DNA of 64,000 nt from Paludibacter sp. (GTDB lineage Bacteria; Bacteroidota; Bacteroidia; Bacteroidales; Paludibacteraceae): NCBI GenBank assembly GCA_031292575.1, contig JARLGX010000017.1:1-64000 (forward strand), read 5' to 3'. The notes beneath the pieces were generated by a model. It was given only the letters and a program-made list of their open reading frames with translations. It searched no databases and was not told the DNA's origin. The number at the start of each line of letters is the position of its first letter. The stretch's first letter is position 1. Shown in pieces: positions 60,770 through 64,000 of the stretch. A program made the position numbers and the translations under genes.

Positions 60770-60997
60770 ATTCCTTTTTACGTTTATTTATGGGATGCAA
60801 AACTACAAAAAAATACTTGTTTTATCAACACAAAAACAGATTGATTTTAAGACTCAACCAAATTTAATAAGTTGATACAGAAATAGGCATAAATGAAGAA
60901 ATGATTTTTACAATAGTCCTGGCAAATTTATATAAGGGAATTAATGGCAATGATGTATTTAGTTACTCAAAAATTTTAAATAATTTGTATTTATTTA

Positions 60998-61027
60998 TTG
61001 TATGTATTAAATTTTACTATAACTTTG
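60998..61027 (+). promoter_or_regulatory. Bacteroidetes-type promoter
   Basis: TTG (60998-61000) - N19 - TAACTTTG (61020-61027), upstream of the 61074 ORF. Confidence 0.65.
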
Positions 61028-61073
61028 CATTTATTATAACGAAAAATCACAAGTTTAATTAATCCAAAGAACC

Positions 61074-61889
61074 ATGAAAAAATTATTTTTAGGATTCATA
61101 GTCTTTTTCACTGCGATAAACATTTGGGGCCAAGACATTATTTATAAAAAAAACAATCAAACAATTAATTGCAAAATAATTGAAATAGGTCTTGTTGAAG
61201 TGAAGTATCTTATACCAGAGAAATATAAAGATGTGGTAATGGTCATCGCAAAAGATGATATTTCAAAAATCAAATATGAGAATGGCGAAGAACAATCATT
61301 TGTTAATGAGATGTATGATAAAAACTCATATGCTGATAATAAATTAAACGCGATAAAATTCCATGTGTTTTCGCCACTGTATACGTATTTAGCTGTAAGT
61401 TATGAACGAAGTTTGAAAGCCGGTCGAAGCATAGAGGGCACCCTCGGCATAATTGGGATAGGATATGATCCTCTGAATGTTAATCCAGGAGGTGCTTTTG
61501 CAAAATTTGGTTATAAATTTATTAAAAGTCCTGATTTTTATCTTCGAGGAATGAGATATGCACATTTATTAAAAGGTACTTATTTTAAACCTGAGATTGC
61601 ATTATCAACCTATTCGTTTAACCAGAATAGGTATGATTATACGTATAATTCATTCAATTCATATACGGTAAGGCAGAACACGTTTTCAGGTGCTTTAATA
61701 CTAAATGTTGGCAAACAATGGGTTTTTGACAATCGATTTGCTGTTGATTTTAGCGTAGGACTTGGCTATGGAATTACAAATTTAAAAAACAGTGGCTTTT
61801 TAGATAGTTCATACCAGTACGGTTTTAGTGTAGAACCCAATAGTGGTTTGGCTTGGACAAGTAATTTTAAAGTAGCCTATCTTTTTTAA
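61074..61889 (+). CDS. Secreted/outer-membrane hypothetical protein
   Basis: Signal peptide MKKLFLGFIVFFTAINIWGQ; beta-rich C-terminus; intact 271 aa. Confidence 0.7.
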   Translation: MKKLFLGFIVFFTAINIWGQDIIYKKNNQTINCKIIEIGLVEVKYLIPEKYKDVVMVIAKDDISKIKYENGEEQSFVNEMYDKNSYADNKLNAIKFHVFSPLYTYLAVSYERSLKAGRSIEGTLGIIGIGYDPLNVNPGGAFAKFGYKFIKSPDFYLRGMRYAHLLKGTYFKPEIALSTYSFNQNRYDYTYNSFNSYTVRQNTFSGALILNVGKQWVFDNRFAVDFSVGLGYGITNLKNSGFLDSSYQYGFSVEPNSGLAWTSNFKVAYLF

Positions 61890-61927
61890 AGAATATCATC
61901 ACTAAAAACATATTTTTGTAAAATTAA

Positions 61928-62380
61928 TTACTCTATCGCCTCTTTTACCAGCTTAAATGCTTTCTCTAATTTAAGCATTTCGGTGGACATAAATTGATAG
62001 AATTCCATCCATTGGATACGGCGGTGCAGGTCGATACCTGTTTTCATAGTATAAATTCTGCAGACTTCATTGCCTGCTTCACGAACATAAGCAAAATCCC
62101 AAATCAAACTTTCGGGAAATTGTTTTTCCATAATGGTTTTGTATTGTTCAAACTGCTCGTATTTTTCTAATCGTTCTTTGGGGTTATGCAGGTTAATTTC
62201 AAGAATTACAAAAGCACCTTCGCGGGTGGCATCGAATTTCAATTCAACGCCTTTCATTTTGGTATTGTATAACATGAACTTACTTTTTCGCCGCTTTAAA
62301 GCCGGAACATGACTGCAATACACGCCAAAACCTTCCCAAAATTCTTTCTTTAACTGTTTTAATTCTTCTTTGCTATACAT
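61928..62380 (-). CDS. DUF4268-like domain protein
   Basis: ELKQLKKEFWEGFGVYCSHVP...IQWMEFYQFMSTEMLKLEKAFKLVKEAIE. Confidence 0.75.
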   Translation of the reverse strand: MYSKEELKQLKKEFWEGFGVYCSHVPALKRRKSKFMLYNTKMKGVELKFDATREGAFVILEINLHNPKERLEKYEQFEQYKTIMEKQFPESLIWDFAYVREAGNEVCRIYTMKTGIDLHRRIQWMEFYQFMSTEMLKLEKAFKLVKEAIE

Positions 62381-62434
62381 GATTTTTTAGGCGTAAGAGG
62401 TAAAAACCGCATCTCAATCCATTAAACAAATCAA

Positions 62435-63553
62435 CTATTTTATAATTCTATACAAGTTACCGGGTAAGCATTTTACAATTCCCTTAAATTCCAGTCCCAA
62501 TAAAAGAGATGAAATTTTGCTGATTGGTTTTTCCAATTGGATGGCAATTTCGTTTAGCTGCAAACCGTCCATATTTTGTCGCAATGTGCTGACAATAGTT
62601 TGTTCTTCGTCCGAAAGGTCAAGAAACATGGCAGTTTGTATAATCGGAGCTTTAGCAAAATCTTGCTTTTCCCAATTCATAAAATTCAAGATATCATCGG
62701 CCGATTCAATTAGAGATGCTTTGTTTGTTTTAATTAGAGCATTGCATCCCGCCGACCATTCATCGGTTACCCTGCCGGGGAAAGCAAATACATCGCGATT
62801 ATAATCGTTGGCAACCTCAGCAGTTATCAAAGCACCACCACGAGCTGCCGATTCGACCACCACGATGGCATCGCATAGTCCAGCAATAATGCGGTTTCGC
62901 TGCACAAAGTTTTGCCTGTCGGGATTTGTCAAACTCAGGTATTCGGTAACTAAAGCCCCATTTTGCAACATTTTTACAGCTGTAGGACGATGTGTTGCCG
63001 GATAGATCCTGTCAAGTCCATGACCAATTACGCCAATGGTTGGAAGTCCTGCATCGAGTGCGGCTTTGTGGGCACAAATATCCACGCCATAAGCTAATCC
63101 ACTGACAATAATAGTATTTGGTTGCGATAATGCCAAGTCAGTAATTAATTTTTTACAATTTTCTTTGCCTGTTTCAGTGGCATTGCGTGTACCGACAATT
63201 CCAACAAACTTTCCGTTATTGAAGTCACAATTTCCCTTTGTATAAATCATGATGGGTGAATCAGCACATTCTTTCAGTCGGAAAGGATAGGCGCGATCAG
63301 TAAAATAGGTAGTTTGAATTTTATTTTTTTCAATAAATTCAATTTCCTGTTCGGCTCGGGTCAAAACATTATGTGATACAATTTCTCTGGAAAGGACATC
63401 TCCGATCCCGGGAATTTTAGCCAGATTCTGTTGTTTTTCTTTAAAAACACCTTCTGCGCTGCCAATGTAAGCAATCAGGTTTTTAGCCAGATTATTTCCA
63501 ATGCCTTTAATCAGCGTAATACCTATTTTGTATTTCAGTGTTTCGTCGGTCAT
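62435..63553 (-). CDS. dprA: DNA processing protein DprA
   Basis: GIVGTRNATETGKENCKKLI; VSGLAYGVDICAHKAALDAGLPTIGVIGHGLDRIYPATH; FVQRNRIIAGL. Confidence 0.96.
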   Translation of the reverse strand: MTDETLKYKIGITLIKGIGNNLAKNLIAYIGSAEGVFKEKQQNLAKIPGIGDVLSREIVSHNVLTRAEQEIEFIEKNKIQTTYFTDRAYPFRLKECADSPIMIYTKGNCDFNNGKFVGIVGTRNATETGKENCKKLITDLALSQPNTIIVSGLAYGVDICAHKAALDAGLPTIGVIGHGLDRIYPATHRPTAVKMLQNGALVTEYLSLTNPDRQNFVQRNRIIAGLCDAIVVVESAARGGALITAEVANDYNRDVFAFPGRVTDEWSAGCNALIKTNKASLIESADDILNFMNWEKQDFAKAPIIQTAMFLDLSDEEQTIVSTLRQNMDGLQLNEIAIQLEKPISKISSLLLGLEFKGIVKCLPGNLYRIIK

Positions 63554-63561
63554 TTGAGAGA

Positions 63562-63954
63562 TTAAATCCTAATGTTCAGTTTCCGTAATAATTTTGTTGC
63601 AGTCCAACCCATAAATACACCGGTAATGTCGCTAAACCAGTCGAGCCATTCGGCAGTTCGGGGTGCAAAATACATGGGTTGCAGAATTTCAACCAATCCG
63701 CCAAGAATAACTGGGAGGAGAAGGCAAAACAAAATATAAGAAAGTTTATTATCAGTTGATTTTTTGTATCTTATAAAATCAAATATTAGTAATATTGTCA
63801 AACAAGTGTACAGAAAAATGTGTACCAACTTGTCTTCATTCGGAAATGAAGGAACACCATTGAATGTTGACGGTGGTGCAAAGGATAAATAGAGTATGAT
63901 TGCTGTAAAAACAATTGATTTCCAGTAGGATCGAATAAAAGAAATGAATTTCAT
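63562..63954 (-). CDS. VanZ family protein
   Basis: LSFAPPSTF...PNEDKLVHIFLYTCLTILL...EILQPMYFAPRTAEWLDWFSDITGVFMG. Confidence 0.85.
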   Translation of the reverse strand: MKFISFIRSYWKSIVFTAIILYLSFAPPSTFNGVPSFPNEDKLVHIFLYTCLTILLIFDFIRYKKSTDNKLSYILFCLLLPVILGGLVEILQPMYFAPRTAEWLDWFSDITGVFMGWTATKLLRKLNIRI

Positions 63955-64000
63955 GTTGATGGATTGTTATTTGTGCTGAAATTGTGGACAAAGATAAAAT

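Overview
This 64 kb window is AT-rich chromosomal DNA from a Bacteroidetes bacterium, most likely order Bacteroidales. The gene content and the TTG/TTTG-N19-TAnnTTTG promoter-like motifs both fit that assignment. Most of it is dense core genome: pckA, ppnP, trpS, an Lrp/AsnC regulator, four tandem FKBP-family ORFs, asd, mnmG, uvrC, tsaE, an M13 peptidase, dusB, a U32 peptidase, nadA, rpmH-PASTA-rluD-ddl-polyprenyl synthetase, pta-(3-hydroxyacyl-CoA dehydrogenase)-ackA, mreBCD-mrdA-rodA, purH, dprA and a VanZ-like gene. rpmH (L34, 38447-38605) is missing from the supplied ORF track but is clearly present. An accessory-looking segment spans about 16.6-21.6 kb. It contains a frameshifted four-helix-bundle gene, a predicted PD-(D/E)XK plus DUF2075 helicase protein, about 1.15 kb of ORF-poor DNA rich in hairpins, a DUF6266-like gene, and a repeat-like GC-rich leader before mnmG. 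The signals most worth a second look are: two parS-like 16-mers exactly 60 bp apart between mnmG and uvrC; a 42-bp tandem repeat array encoding 14-aa YQRQF/YQPQF-type repeats beside nadA; a 34-bp perfect palindrome between mreB and mreC; an FKBP paralog lacking its catalytic domain; a small ORF that reads through its own terminator into the antisense strand of the M13 peptidase; and the nuclease-helicase segment. I saw no tRNA, rRNA, CRISPR array or transposase. All family calls come from reading the translations by eye; no database search was run.
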